Shown here: positions 53,401 to 64,000 of the stretch, one piece after another
Numbering within the stretch: the stretch's first letter is position 1
Layout of the letters: each line of letters starts with the position of its first letter
Source of the DNA: Labyrinthula sp. Ha
Lineage: Eukaryota > Sar > Bigyra > Labyrinthulida > Labyrinthulaceae
Direction of reading: 5' to 3'
Assembly (NCBI GenBank): GCA_015227615.1
Contig: JAALGZ010000023.1
Coordinates: 1 to 64,000 of the forward strand
Length of the DNA stretch: 64,000 bases
The notes under the pieces: generated by a model
Database searches by the model: none
What the model was told of the DNA's origin: nothing
The model's input: only the letters and a program-made list of their open reading frames with translations
Position numbers and translations under genes: made by a program

Positions 53401-54500
53401 ATGAGTCAAACTAGTGATGCAAATCATGAACAAATTACAGAGCAAAAAGACAAAGAGCCAGATTCACAGGCAGCTCAAACAGATCCAGTACAATCGGAAG
53501 CTTCAGAAACACCTACTTCTTCTAGGGCGAAGGGACGCAAATCACCAAGAAAAAAGGGCAAGAAGAGTCCAAGGAGTCCAGTGGCAAGGGGAATACAGAC
53601 CCGAGGAACTTCTAAAGACTCGCTGCTGACGACCCAAGCCTTAGCTGAGCTCAAGAAGAAAAGAAGGGAAGATAGCAGAATGTCCACGTGGAACGCCAGA
53701 TTGGAGGCATTGGATAGTTTAGCGAAGCAGTTTGAGAACCAAAAGAAGACACTGGAAAGCCTGCAAAGGACCACGGTGGAAACTCAAGAGCTGCAACAGG
53801 AGCTGGCCAAGAAGATCGTGGACGTCCTGACGAATAACGTTAAAACGAGCACCAATCCAAATCAGCAACAGCAGGAGGGCAAGCCTGAGAGGGACAGCGA
53901 CCTAAGAGAAGATGATAAAGAAACTGTAGATTCGGGAAAAGAACAGCAGGAACGGGATGAACCAAGGGGGCAAGATAAATACACAGGAGACGAAGCAGGT
54001 TCTCATATTAGCGCAGTTAAATCGCAGTTCTGAAATAAAACGCGAACTTCCGTGATTCGAGGTTTCTCAGCTTGGTCCGAAACTGCCAGTACGTACGTTG
54101 ATAAGGAACAAAAGAAGAAATCGCTGCAAAAAACAGTTCCTACAAGGGCACTAGATGAATTTCACAACGGAGGAATACCTTCAGTGCATTTTCACCCTCC
54201 TGCAAAGCTTACCGAATTAAAATATGAGAGCATATCAAATTTCGTTCATGAGTTCAACAACGCCAAGGTTAACGTCCCGGGGTTAATTCGTGTGGTTTAT
54301 TGTCGAAGAATGTAGCAGATATACTGAATATCAGAGGAGTGCAAACAAGTAGTTCAAATGCGATTTTAAGATACCTTCAGGGATACTTAGCGGCTTTCGA
54401 GAGGATACAAAAGATAAGAGCGATCAAGAACCTTAAATAGAAACTTACGTGGAAGTCAAAGGATTTGAATGAAATTGAGCAAATATATTTCTTCTTCGAT
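53401..54500 (+). pseudogene. Element C gag-like region
   Basis: The first 210 codons are open. They encode an acidic, glutamine-rich N-terminus, a basic stretch with KSPRKKGKKSPRSP (repeated SP(R/K)K-like motifs that favour AT-rich DNA or RNA binding), and a coiled coil (TWNARLEALDSLAKQFENQK and onward). The following part (SVHFHPPAKLTELKYESI) matches the end of gag in B. The coiled-coil portion also recurs in the relic at 3757, showing they are one lineage. Confidence 0.7.
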
Positions 54501-54539
54501 CAGGTGGCAAGGAATTTACGTTTCTTGAATTAAGAGGAG

Positions 54540-55211
54540 GTGAAAAAAAATCAGAAGAAGATATTAAAGTTGGTGGTCAACAAGATTCCAGACATTTTCG
54601 ACGTTGATATCGACAAACTTGCTATTACGATGGACGGATTAAATATGGACAAGTTGAAGACTTATCTACTGAGCATAAGTTTTGTTATTAATAAGAAAGA
54701 AGAACCAATTCACAACAAAAAAAATAAGTTGAAAGGAATAAGAGTTGTTCAAGATATGAAGGGGATAAGACCCAAGGACAAAATCTCTCCACCTAAGTTA
54801 ATCAGCAGTATCAAGTTGAGAAGGTTGGGAAATGAAGCGAGAATCATTGGAATCATGCTCAAAGAAAAATTTTCTGGGGAGTTTATCGAAGTGAAGGGTT
54901 TGGCCGACACGGGAGCAAATAGAAACGTGAGTAGTATTCAAGCTATGGAGCCGTATAAGGTGGAAGTGGAGGACCCTATTTTCATTAAGGAGACACAGGC
55001 TCCGGAAAAGTCGTTGCGCAAAGCTACCAAGGTGATTTTCACTCATTTCAAGTTAACCCAGGCGGGAGATCAAGTTGATACTGGCATGCAGCACATTTTC
55101 TGCATCGATAATCCAGCTTGGGATGAGGCGATCCTCGGTAACAAAACACTGAATTATTTCAACATTACTTTAGATAAAAAGGAGGCCAGATTCAAGCAGA
55201 AGAGAAAATAG
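54540..55211 (+). pseudogene. Element C aspartic protease region
   Basis: The retropepsin motif is VKGLADTGANRNVSSIQAME, followed by QHIFCIDNPAWDEAILGNKT; the pattern and spacing match the protease of B. The region before it (NKIPDIFDVDIDKLAITMDG) aligns with INQIPSSFGIEYQQFIFVSK in B, so it is gag tail. It would process the polyprotein in intact relatives. Confidence 0.8.
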
Positions 55212-55869
55212 GCAATATACAAGGAGTTGAAAGAATATTTGGAGCCCGTTATTCCAAGCACAAGGGCTCCACCGGAGCATAAATACTTGTGTTCGAGGAG
55301 CACACCAAAGTCGAAATCGATACTGATAGGATAAAACTCTTAACTTCCGGATGCACATTGGTTCTAGCAAATGTAATAAGAATTAACTAGCAGGAAGTTT
55401 TCTCTGTGTTTGGATCTCTCATTCTTGAATTCATTGAGTCAATAATCTTTCTGGGAGGGGAACAATAGAAAGTAAAATCACCTATTTTTCATATCTCTCA
55501 CACGAGTTCAAGGTATCTTATATTCTGGAATGGCAGCTTTGATAAGAAATTAATACGCAATCAAACCACTTCAGATGTTATTCAAGAATACATAGAAGTA
55601 TATGAAGAGATGCAGAAGTTTTTAGTAGCCGGCTCGATGTGCCAGAAGTAGCAATAGTATTTACTTCAAAGTTGGCAGAATCTACGAGTAATAATTCAGA
55701 ATCCAATAGAACTCTCATTTTTACCAGGAAGCTCAAAGTTTTACCAATAGAAGAGGTCACTTCTACCCATTTTCAAGATTTATAGAATATAAATGACCCA
55801 GCCAAGGTTACGCCAATTGCAATAAGAAACCTGGTTGACGATATTCCCGAGGAACTGAATAAAATAGGA

Positions 55870-57620
55870 ATTGGTGAAGGGAATATCGAGGAGATGGAAA
55901 AAAAAGAATCTGATCGAGAAGATGATAGTAGAGAAGTTAGAAGAGAGCACTCTTAGCTCGTTAAAAAAAGAACAGATGATCGGTATTATAAAGTCTGCAA
56001 TTGAAAGTTGGGGCCTAAAACAATCTAATGTCCAGATGTCTTTGTTAGATCCAATACAAGTCGACCTAGTTAAAGATCGCAAGATTTTACGATCAGATGG
56101 CTACCATCAGACCCCAGAAGCTGAAGAATTCTTGGAGCTCAAGTTTTGTTCTCTCCAAGAGGCTGGAATAGTGGAACCTGCAAAAATCCACTATGGGGTC
56201 ATCCCGTTTTTGTGGTACCAAAAAAGATGAGTGCTCCTCCAAATTGGTCTCAGATGGATGCAGTGGAGAGAGCCGACTGGAAGAAAGTAAAATTATTAAA
56301 TCGTTTCAGGATGGTTTCTAATATGATAAGATTGGATAGGATTACTATACCGACGTCACTAAACCTGCCCAACCTTGAGAGACAGATGCTTTCGATAAAG
56401 AACTATAAATATTATATCACTTTGGATGTGCTAAGCGGCTTTGATTTTATGCCAAATGATGAGGCTTCCAAAAATGTATTTACCTTAGTTACCATGCACT
56501 CAGCCTGGCGTATGAATGGTTCTCCCATGGGCTGTAAGAATACACCAGCGATATTTTTTTGATCAAATTATTAATCAAATTATAGATGGAGAGGATGATA
56601 GATACTTTGCAGCTCCTTGAAATGGGATGGTTGCTTGGTTAGATAACATTCTTATTTATGCCAACACGTTTAAGAACTTACTGGATATATTACACAAAAT
56701 GTTGGAGTGTTCAAGAAAGTTCAGAGTACGTTTTAATTAGCGCAAATACGGATTCAGCGAAGAAGTCACAGTGTGGTTTCAGCACAGAGTTGCGTCAAGG
56801 ACTTTGGAATTTCTCACCTAAGTTTTTTGAGAAGATCTTATCCCTATCGAAGCCTAAATATTGTCACGAAGCAGTGCAGTTGGTATATCTGGCGAACTGG
56901 CTTAGCACCAATATCCCTAAATTAGCTGAGTTGAAGAAGCCTTTTGCAGATTTTGAAAATATTAAAGGCAGAAAACTAGTTGATGTGGAAAAGGATATGT
57001 AACCGGTGGAGTGGAATGATATTCTAGAGGAGGCATATAAGAATTTGCAGCTTGCAATCGTTGAGGTTTCTAAACGTTTTCTCAGTACTTACGACCATAA
57101 GATCCCCTTATTATTATTTAAAGATAGAAGTCAGGATACTTGGTCGTTGGCTTTATTTCAAGACAAGTTGGAGCACAACGACAAGCATGTTCGTGCGCTT
57201 AGGCGACACCCCTTAATGTTTCTCTCTGGAGGGCTCTCAAATTCAGAGATTCGGTGGCATATTTCTTGAAAAGAACCCTATCCAATAATTTACGCTTTTA
57301 AGCGGGTCGGATATTTACTGCGTACCCATTACGGGGAGTTGGGGGTATTTTTGTCTATGCGGATCATAGAGCGCTGTTGAGCGTGATTAAGATCAAAGAA
57401 AACGAGAAAACAATATACTGGGACATATTGTATCGTTGGGTAATACGACTTCAGTCGGTTGACCTAACAATCTTTCACATCCCAAGTAGAGATAACTTTG
57501 TATCGGACCTGCTAAAAGGATGGGGAGAAATTCAGAGTCATCCTTCAATGAATGTAGCAAGATTTAGCCATTTGGTGGATCGTTCATCCAATAAACCGAC
57601 CGATAAAGTGGAGCTATGAA
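55870..57620 (+). pseudogene. Element C reverse transcriptase and RNase H region
   Basis: RT blocks in order: SWGLKQSNVQMSLLDPIQVD, LRSDGYHQTPEAEEFLELKF, TSLNLPNLERQMLSI, GSPMGCKNTPAIFF and the connection segment AVQLVYLANWLSTNIPKLAE. RNase H follows with LLLFKDRSQDTWSLALFQ and TIYWDILYRWVIRLQSVDL. All have direct counterparts in element B. Confidence 0.85.
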
Positions 57621-57669
57621 ATATAAGTTGCCTTGAAGAACAAAAAGAAGCGGATGAAGTTGACATTAT

Positions 57670-59110
57670 TATGGACAAAGATATCTATATAATGGAGGCG
57701 TGTGAAGGTAGTTTCTATGATGAGTTGGAAAGAGAATCAAAGATTGTGGTCAGAACTTCCCAAATTTTAGAAAGGAAGGAGGAAGACTACCAGTTCAAGG
57801 AAACATTCGAGCATTCTATTCCGCAGAATCACGAGAAATTAAGAAACAACTTATTTACTGAGCACATTTCGTATTTATCTCCATTTTATTCAGATGAACA
57901 GTTTCATGAATTGGATTTAAAAGCTTTGGTTAATATCCAGAAACAGGTTGATGAGGAATTTAGGTCCAAGTGCGCAGTCAAAGACAAGATGGTGATCCCA
58001 AAAAAATTCTTTGTGTGTTTTCTCGTTATAAAACCATGTTTTGATGGGACACCCGAGTAAGAGTGCGAAGACCAAAGAGCTGGCAAAATATTTATTTCAT
58101 GGGGTTGATAACCACACTTACAATTTGTTGTTTCTAAGCTTCCGGAGGAGGTGTCTTCATTGCCATCGTAGACCCCGGATGAGAAGAAGACCGCTGCATT
58201 CAACGAAATTGGGAACCCGTGCAAGAAGAGTGCTAGGAGCTGATTATTTGTTTATCAATAGTGCTGGATATATCTTAGCCATTGTCGACACTTGTACAAG
58301 AAAAGTCCTGCTTACTTTCTCTAAAAGTCAGAAAGCATAATAAATGGCCAAAGGATTGGAAAGGTAGAGAGATAGTTTTGGATTTGAGAGTGAATTAGTT
58401 ATTGTGACCGACAATGGATCTCATTTTTCAAATATGTTGCTACAGCAGTTGTCGAAGTCGATTGGCTTCGAGCAATGTTTCGCTGTCGCTTACTCGCCCT
58501 GGACCAATGGTGGAACAGAGCTTATAAATGCAACGATATTAAAGTATTTAAAATCTTTGTTATCTCAATATGCAATGCATGAGTTGGAATGACCATACCT
58601 GTTACTATTAGTTGTGTATTTGATAAACAACAAGCCAATGCTTTCAAGAAATGGGAGAACTCCAAACAAACTTTTCTTATATTTTAGGCCTGCTACAGAT
58701 GTATTCCTTAGAGATCTTGAACATTTCGCCGTCCGAGTCGAGCAGGATTTAAAGGAGACATCAAGCATTAAAAATATCGAGACAGCTATAAACTTAATAC
58801 AAGAGGAGCTCAAAAGAATTCAGTTACAAGTATATGAAGTTACAAGGTTAAAAAGAGATGCAGAAAATCCCAGAAGAAACAAGTAGGCTGGCGTTGTCAT
58901 TCAATATTCTCCAGGTGACTATGGCTTAGTCTCGGAGAAAGAAATCCAATTTGCGAGTGAAAAGAAGCGTTTATCATGAATCGGTCCCTACCAGGTACTA
59001 CAAATCTTATCCAACAATGTGTATAAATCAGAAACTTTAACCGGCAAGATAAGAGTTATTCGTGGAAGCCGAATGTAGTTTTATTCACATCAAGAGCCCA
59101 TTGACAACAA
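57670..59110 (+). pseudogene. Element C integrase region
   Basis: A variable acidic spacer is followed by the HHCC zinc-binding part (FRRRCLHCHRRPRMRRRPLH), the core LGADYLFINSAGYILAIVDT, VTDNGSHFSNMLLQQL and VAYSPWTNGGTELINATI, then the C-terminal part. These are the Ty3 integrase landmarks with D, D and E positions visible. Confidence 0.85.
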
Positions 59111-59147
59111 GAAATCGAAATCTTTATTTATAAATAATTATCAATCG

Positions 59148-60173
59148 TTGAAAGTGGAAAAAATAGTGGACATCAAATTTTCGGAGGGGAATAATCCTAT
59201 TTATTTGCTAAAGCTTAGATGGCTGGATTTTGATCCAGATTCGGATACTTGGAAACCCATTGTTTCTATCTATGAGGATTTACCTCTTCTTGTTAGAAGA
59301 TATATTGAAGAGGAGCTGCTGGATGAAAGTTTTAAGAAGCCTTTACTTTTATTACTGGAGAAATTAGACAAGAAGGAATATGATCATCTCAAGAAAAATA
59401 AGACTTCAAAGGTGAGAAGAATCAATGCTATTTATAATGTTGAAAAGATAGAAAAATCTAACACCTTAGGTTGGTTCCAAGAGGAAAAGAATATACTTGA
59501 ACAATTAGTCCATAAATTCGGTTCTGGTAAGTATGAAGATTATGGAAATAAGTTTTTACCTTTTAGGAGCAAGCAGCAATTGTCAATGCAGTTACAGCGT
59601 TTAATGAACCTACAGTCTATAGGGATGTTTCATGGACTTCGATTCGAACCAGGAAAGGCGAAAGAATTCTTGAAGAATAAGTTTGGAATTGTCGAATTTC
59701 ACCGCAACATTCCGGGAAGATTTAATTTAACTGCAGAAAGAGGATTCCTTTTAGACCTGTTCCAAAAAGAAGTAGTCACCGATGTTCCAGCTGAAGCTAT
59801 CGATATTGATTATTTTAGGAGGTTAGATGATCCCCAACACTTGCAGTCAATACTAGAAGAGTTTGAACAGCCTCAATGTAAGCATTTCTTGAGATCTTTT
59901 GGAATACAATCAAGAAAGGACATAGAAAGTAAATTGAATTCGTTTTCAGAACCTGTGAAAGAAGTTCTAAGAGATTCAGAACGTGTTACACCTGATTTCA
60001 TTAAGATCGTTCGGTCCCATGCGAATATTTGGTCAAGTCTTGGAAGATTGTACGCTAAGTCTCAATCCCACCCCAAAAGTACCGATTATTTTAATGTGAA
60101 GGACGAACACATTATCTTTGAGTCAGCTGAACATATTTTAACTTTTATCGGGGAAAAGGTAAGATTGAATTAA
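59148..60173 (+). pseudogene. Element C chromodomain plus SANT/Myb-like segment (341 codons open)
   Basis: Residues 1-65 form a chromodomain (KVEKIVDIKFSEGN, then LLKLRWLDFDPDSDTWKP, then the helix LLVRRYIEEELLDE). Residues about 105-160 form a SANT/Myb-like helix-turn-helix (NTLGWFQEEKNILEQLVHKF, SGKYEDYGN, PFRSKQQLSMQLQRLMNL). A further conserved part of unknown fold follows (KFGIVEFHRNIPGRFNLTAE, YFRRLDDPQHLQSILEEFE). The remaining residues are acidic and helical and lead towards the MT-A70 module. Chromodomains read methylated histone tails; Myb-like folds bind DNA or histones. The two together next to a methyltransferase suggest a targeting cassette, which is inference. Confidence 0.78.
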
Positions 60174-60299
60174 GCTTTTTCGTTAAACAATGTGCTACGA
60201 AATATTGGTTTACTTATTCTGACGGCAACGTTTTCTATATTTCAGGTACAGATGTCTCTATTTTCATTGAACCGCCCGATGTCACTTTATATCTATGCA

Positions 60300-60937
60300 A
60301 CGTTTTGGATTTAACTTTTCTGCAACTCCGAGCTAAACACAGCTGCTTTGACGCAGTGTTGCTGGATCCTCCCTGGGCCGTCGGAGGTAGCAATCCTACG
60401 CGCGGCGTAACCCTTGACTACTCGACCATGTCATTTAGAGCTTTTTCAAAACTCACTTTTCCTGTCCAGAATTTTCCCTATGGCAGTGTCATGTTTATTT
60501 GGGTTACTAATTCTGTATATCAAGATGTTTTAAATTGAGCTGCTGCGCAGAATTACTTCTTGGCTGACTTTTTTACCTGGGTGAAGAAGCACACCTCTGG
60601 TGAGTTCTCGAAAAGTTTGGGATTCTATTTTCAGCATTCCCAAGAAACATGTCTGATGTTCGAAAGGCGTTCCGCTAGTTCGGTTGTTTATTCAGATATA
60701 TTTTTAGAGAAGAGTTCTGGTGAAGTATCCTCTACCTTCCTTACAATACCTACGTTGTCCTCCGTCAAACCCGAAGAATTTTACTGCATTATTGAGTGGC
60801 TCTTTCCACGCGCTAATAAATTGGAACTCTTTGCTAGGCACAATAATATTCGTACTACGTGGACTAGTTGCGGTCTTGGTTTAATGCCCAACGCTCATGT
60901 TGTTTATACCTCTCTGAGCCCGTCGAGTCTTTCCTAA
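60300..60937 (+). pseudogene. Element C MT-A70 adenine-methyltransferase module
   Basis: The catalytic motif DPPW is at 60365-60376 in FDAVLLDPPWAVGG. The following blocks are TRGVTLDYSTMSFRAFSKL, GSVMFIWVTNSVYQDVL, FFTWVKKHTSGEFSKSLGF, FQHSQETCLMFERR, SSVKPEEFYCIIEWLFP and NKLELFARHNNIRTTW. This is the MT-A70 order: DPPW, FLWV, WvK, H..E.CL, KP..fy..ie...P...kLELFaR. It ends about 10 bp before the polypurine tract and 3' LTR. It belongs to the same subfamily as the module of B. Confidence 0.88.
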
Positions 60938-60938
60938 G

Positions 60939-60947
60939 TTCGGGGGA
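60939..60947 (+). other. Element C polypurine tract
   Basis: TTCGGGGGA lies immediately before the 3' LTR (start TGTCC at 60948) and matches TTCGGGAGGA of element B. Confidence 0.7.
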
Positions 60948-61140
60948 TGTCCTCATGCACACCAAACATTTTCGTTGTGACTTCGTATTCGGAACACTTT
61001 AGTTATACGTTCCTAATATTTACCCTTATAATATATATATAACTGATATATCGTATAAGAGTTTGAAATACAGTACACTCAACCGTTAATACCTAATCGA
61101 TACATTCACAAAGTTTGAAAGGTCCTTAAGGAGAACGACA
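60948..61140 (+). repeat. Element C 3' LTR
   Basis: 193 bp, TG...CA, partner of 53192-53381. It holds ATATATCGTAT and AACCGTTAA at 61081-61089. The putative target duplicate TATT follows. Confidence 0.92.
61081..61089 (+). promoter_or_regulatory. AACCGTTAA motif in the element C 3' LTR (possible Myb-type site)
   Basis: The same nine bases occur in both LTRs of B and in the 3' LTR of A (25163-25171). They lie downstream of an ATATCG(T/C)AT word in B and C. The regulatory role is inferred. Confidence 0.3.
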
Positions 61141-61399
61141 TATTATTTGAAATATTGTGATATACCACATTGATAATATACTGATAAATTATTATTTTTC
61201 ACAGAATATATTTGACCAATGTTTTTTTTTAAGAAATGATAATTATTTTCACACATAGTGGCATAGGGTGCAATAATATCCTAAAACATTTACAATATAA
61301 AACCTAGTTGTTATTTACTTCTATTAAGGGATAAAACTTTGAGATAAATACACTCAAGCTTAAAAAATATACCTAGATATAAAAACATTTGACTATCGT

Positions 61400-64000
61400 A
61401 AAAGTTGTTTAGATAGAAGCAAGTTTTACTACTTCAGGGAAAGAGAAAGATAACGTATCTTCCTAAAGAACGAGAGGAAGCAGATGTTAAAGTTGAAGCC
61501 ACCGAGTTTGGTCCAAACATACCTGAAACCGAGAATCCCGAATAAGTTGCTTTCCTAAATAACACTACCCCTAACGAGCTAAAAATCTCAGCTGACGAGT
61601 TTTAACAAATTGCCTAATGAATTAATCTTGAAACAAGGACATTATTGGCCAACACACGTATTCAACTAGAAATGAGTGTACAGGTATGCAAAGGACTGAG
61701 ATTACAAAGATTATTCACTCAAAAAATAGGAATATAGCTGACCTCTTTCCTCTCTAGGAATACTTTACTGAAAATTTTGGAGAAATCTAGACAAATTCTA
61801 GACCTTAATTCTTATCCTCAGCTGAGAAAAAAGGATCCAGGCAGACAAAAAACGAAAGATTACAGCAGTAAATATAAGATATGATAGCGTCCAGTGGAAA
61901 GTGAAAAATGGTATAAGAAGACTACTGGAAAATATAGAAGAGCTATAATAACCGCAGAGATGAATGAATTTAAAGATTTGAAAGAGTATGATTCTAGTTC
62001 CTCCAGTAATGCTCTTAGCAGTGGGGGGCAACAACAGCATATCTTTCAGTCTCGGAGACTGCACCTCATTAATATGTACTGTTCATTTAACCAAATAAGT
62101 TAATTTTACTATAAATAGTTAAGTTCAATGAGTTTACGCAAAATTTATTAATTTTAAACAGGGTGTGAGGGGAATGAAAATTGAAATCTTTTTCATAAAG
62201 AAAATTTATGATATAATGAAGTCCAAAAAGTGTGAATGTCAAAAAATCTATAGCAGCAAAGACAAACCTTTAAAACACACACAAAAGTTTAAATCAAGAA
62301 GCAAAAAAGACAGTAGAGCACATGAAAGATAATTTTTGTTGACCAATAAATGCAGCTGGAGGGGACAAATAGACAGATATTTTGGTTGATAAGGTATCAA
62401 GATATCTTCCAAATCTTGCCGCAAAAAAAGGAAAAATGCAACGCAATAAGATAATTAAAATAATTGTGTAGACTCTACCATCATATCTGGATATGTCACC
62501 CAATTAAGTTAGTTGTAGCAAAGGGGTGTGGATTCTCAATGATTCTAAAGAATTACTTTATAGCAGAAAATTTGCCACAGAAAAACAGAAAGTAAAATTT
62601 GGATATACAAAGGTTTTAAAGATAGAAAAAATATGGAATCTAAAGTTGAAGTCGACAACAAAAAGGTAAAAACAAATGGATACGAGTTGTTGGAGATGAT
62701 AAAAGTATGTTAATATTAGACCTAAAAATTATTAAGACGAGACCATATAAACAAGTCAATGACACAATTAATAATAGATCCTATAATAACTTTGTGCTGG
62801 TCTCCGTTATTTCCAGTTTTTTGTAAAAACAGTGGAAGATCTATAAAATGCTTTTGAGATCAAATTTCCTGATAAAATCAGATACAAAATCAAAAAGAAG
62901 GTTTTTGCTTATGCTATGCTCGTCAAAGGAGAGTTAAAGCTCATTATAAATAAGCAAAACTTTCTCTATTCCCAGGGTCCACAATCAAAAGAAATTTTTA
63001 TTGCAGTGAATGCGATGAACAAGTATGGATGCAATATTGACTTTTAGAACAATCTAAGATATATGAAAAAGCAAAAACAAATTTCGAAACTTTTTTTGGA
63101 ATCATTACTAAATGAAATAAAAGAAAAGTTCGTGGAGACAAAACCAAGGATTAGAGTCACAAAATTCCCATCAGTAACTAACGATGATCATTCATATGGA
63201 GTTTTTGATATATTAAAACCACAAGCTGTTGAAAAATAAGAAGCTTGTAATAATGAAACCAGGATCCAAAATTTAGTCTATACTCATTTTCTATTCCTGA
63301 ACAAAGCTTACAATTTTAGCGAACAGTTGATTTTTCTAACCCCTCCACATCTCTCAACCAATGAACGGGGAGTTTTTAAGCACGAGAGAAAAGCTCTTAG
63401 TGCAAAAGTTGTACAAAATGAACAAATACGTTTTTTAATTTTCAAGCTTCAAAAATATTTCAAAAACAAAAAGCCATTTGGAATAAATATTACACGCTAT
63501 ATTCTCTAAAAAAAAGAAGTTAGAATGAAAAAGGTTATCCACCAAAAACACTCAGAATAACCTCATAAGGACTGTTAAGTTCAAAGTTAAGCCACTGTGT
63601 AACATAGACACCTTAATAGCTGATACGGTAGCTAAAGTTGTTAACCAAAGCAAGCAAATGAACCTAATCCTCATCAAAAATATGCTAGACCTGATCTCAG
63701 TATAGTTCAACGAAGTTGGTTAAAAAGAAGGCAACATATTTGTTGAGAAAGAACTAGAAAATATGTTGGGGATGACTGAAAAAAAAGTTCAGTAACAGTC
63801 AAGTTGATGCAGAAGATAATAACTTAAAAAATGTTTTTTAACCAGATTTTTTCAAGCTATGGCTTGAAGCAAAACAACGCAAGGAGGTCATTTTTAATAC
63901 CTAAAGAACTTGGTCTAATCTTAGGACACAAAATTATAAATTGCACTGGATACAATTTTAACAATGAGTAAGAAGAGTATAATCAACTCATGTTTATAAA
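61400..64000 (+). mobile_element. Element G: decayed Ty3-like relic of the same lineage, 5' half, running off the window
   Basis: Beyond element C the plus strand carries coding relics in gag-protease-pol order. Near 62890-63060 it reads AYAMLVKGELKLIINKQNFL, equivalent to the protease tail of B (AHVVLVQDGWKLDLKEQRFF). Near 63690-63770 it reads a leader equivalent to NEVGIGEGNIEKEEE of B (FNEVG, then EGNIFVEKELENML). Near 63850-63990 it reads SYGLKQNNARRSFLIPKELG, equivalent to SWGIKQSNAQMSLLSPIEVS. It is heavily broken. The left limit is approximate and no LTR was recognised; the 3' half would lie past 64000. Confidence 0.65.

Larger units (their letters stand above)
53188..61144 (+). mobile_element. 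Element C: Ty3/chromovirus-like retrotransposon with chromodomain, Myb-like and MT-A70 modules
   Basis: A plus-strand element has LTRs of about 190 and 193 bp and a putative 4-bp target duplication TATT (53188-53191 and 61141-61144). The internal order is gag, protease, RT, RNase H, integrase, chromodomain, Myb-like domain, MT-A70, collinear with element B. The LTRs differ at about 14 of 190 positions plus two small gaps by eye. The internal region has roughly ten to fifteen breaks. The first gag codon lies only about 20 bp inside the 5' LTR, leaving little room for a conventional tRNA primer site. Confidence 0.93.

Overview
The window is the end of a chromosome from an AT-rich eukaryotic nuclear genome. 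It opens with about 250 bp of CCCTAA repeats (TTAGGG-type telomere), followed by a short tandem repeat and then about 63 kb of gene-poor, repeat-rich subtelomeric DNA. TAA, TAG and TGA all act as stops. TTAGGG telomeres, Roco GTPases, chromodomain Ty3 elements and an AAA-ATPase/PD-(D/E)XK protein would fit an early-diverging fungus or an amoeboid protist, but I cannot name the organism. No rRNA, tRNA or CRISPR array was seen.

Layout. 1-470: telomere and a 27-bp tandem repeat. 461-3.5 kb: a LINE with zinc fingers, reverse transcriptase and a restriction-like endonuclease, its 5' side facing the telomere. 3.7-5.1 kb: gag relic of a Ty3-like element. 5.75-8.45 kb: a Roco (Roc-COR) GTPase gene inside a segment repeated in inverted orientation at 44.9-47.5 kb. 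8.5-11.4 kb: no gene seen. 11.4-17.3 kb: two heavily decayed Ty3 relics. 18.0-25.3 kb: element A (Ty3, plus strand). 25.86-27.99 kb: an intact 710-codon bacterial-type AAA-ATPase/PD-(D/E)XK gene. 28.21-36.28 kb: element B (Ty3, minus strand). 36.3-53.2 kb: AT-rich DNA with a roughly 2.5-kb direct duplication (40.2-42.7 and 47.5-50.0 kb) and the decayed second Roco copy. 53.19-61.14 kb: element C (Ty3, plus strand). 61.4-64 kb: the 5' half of another relic of the same lineage, running off the window.

The main discovery is that all three larger Ty3 elements end, between the integrase/chromodomain and the 3' LTR, with an MT-A70 adenine-methyltransferase module. In B and C a SANT/Myb-like domain lies between the chromodomain and the methyltransferase. 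The order is therefore gag - protease - RT/RNase H - integrase - chromodomain - Myb-like - MT-A70. B and C also share a 12-bp perfect palindrome with a central TCGA directly inside the 5' LTR, where a tRNA primer-binding site is normally found, and a TTCGGGRGGA-type polypurine tract directly before the 3' LTR. LTRs of all three elements carry AACCGTTAA or a near variant, which resembles a Myb recognition site. All these elements are broken fossils.

All calls come from reading the sequence and the translated frames. No database search or statistical test was run, and percentages are eye counts.
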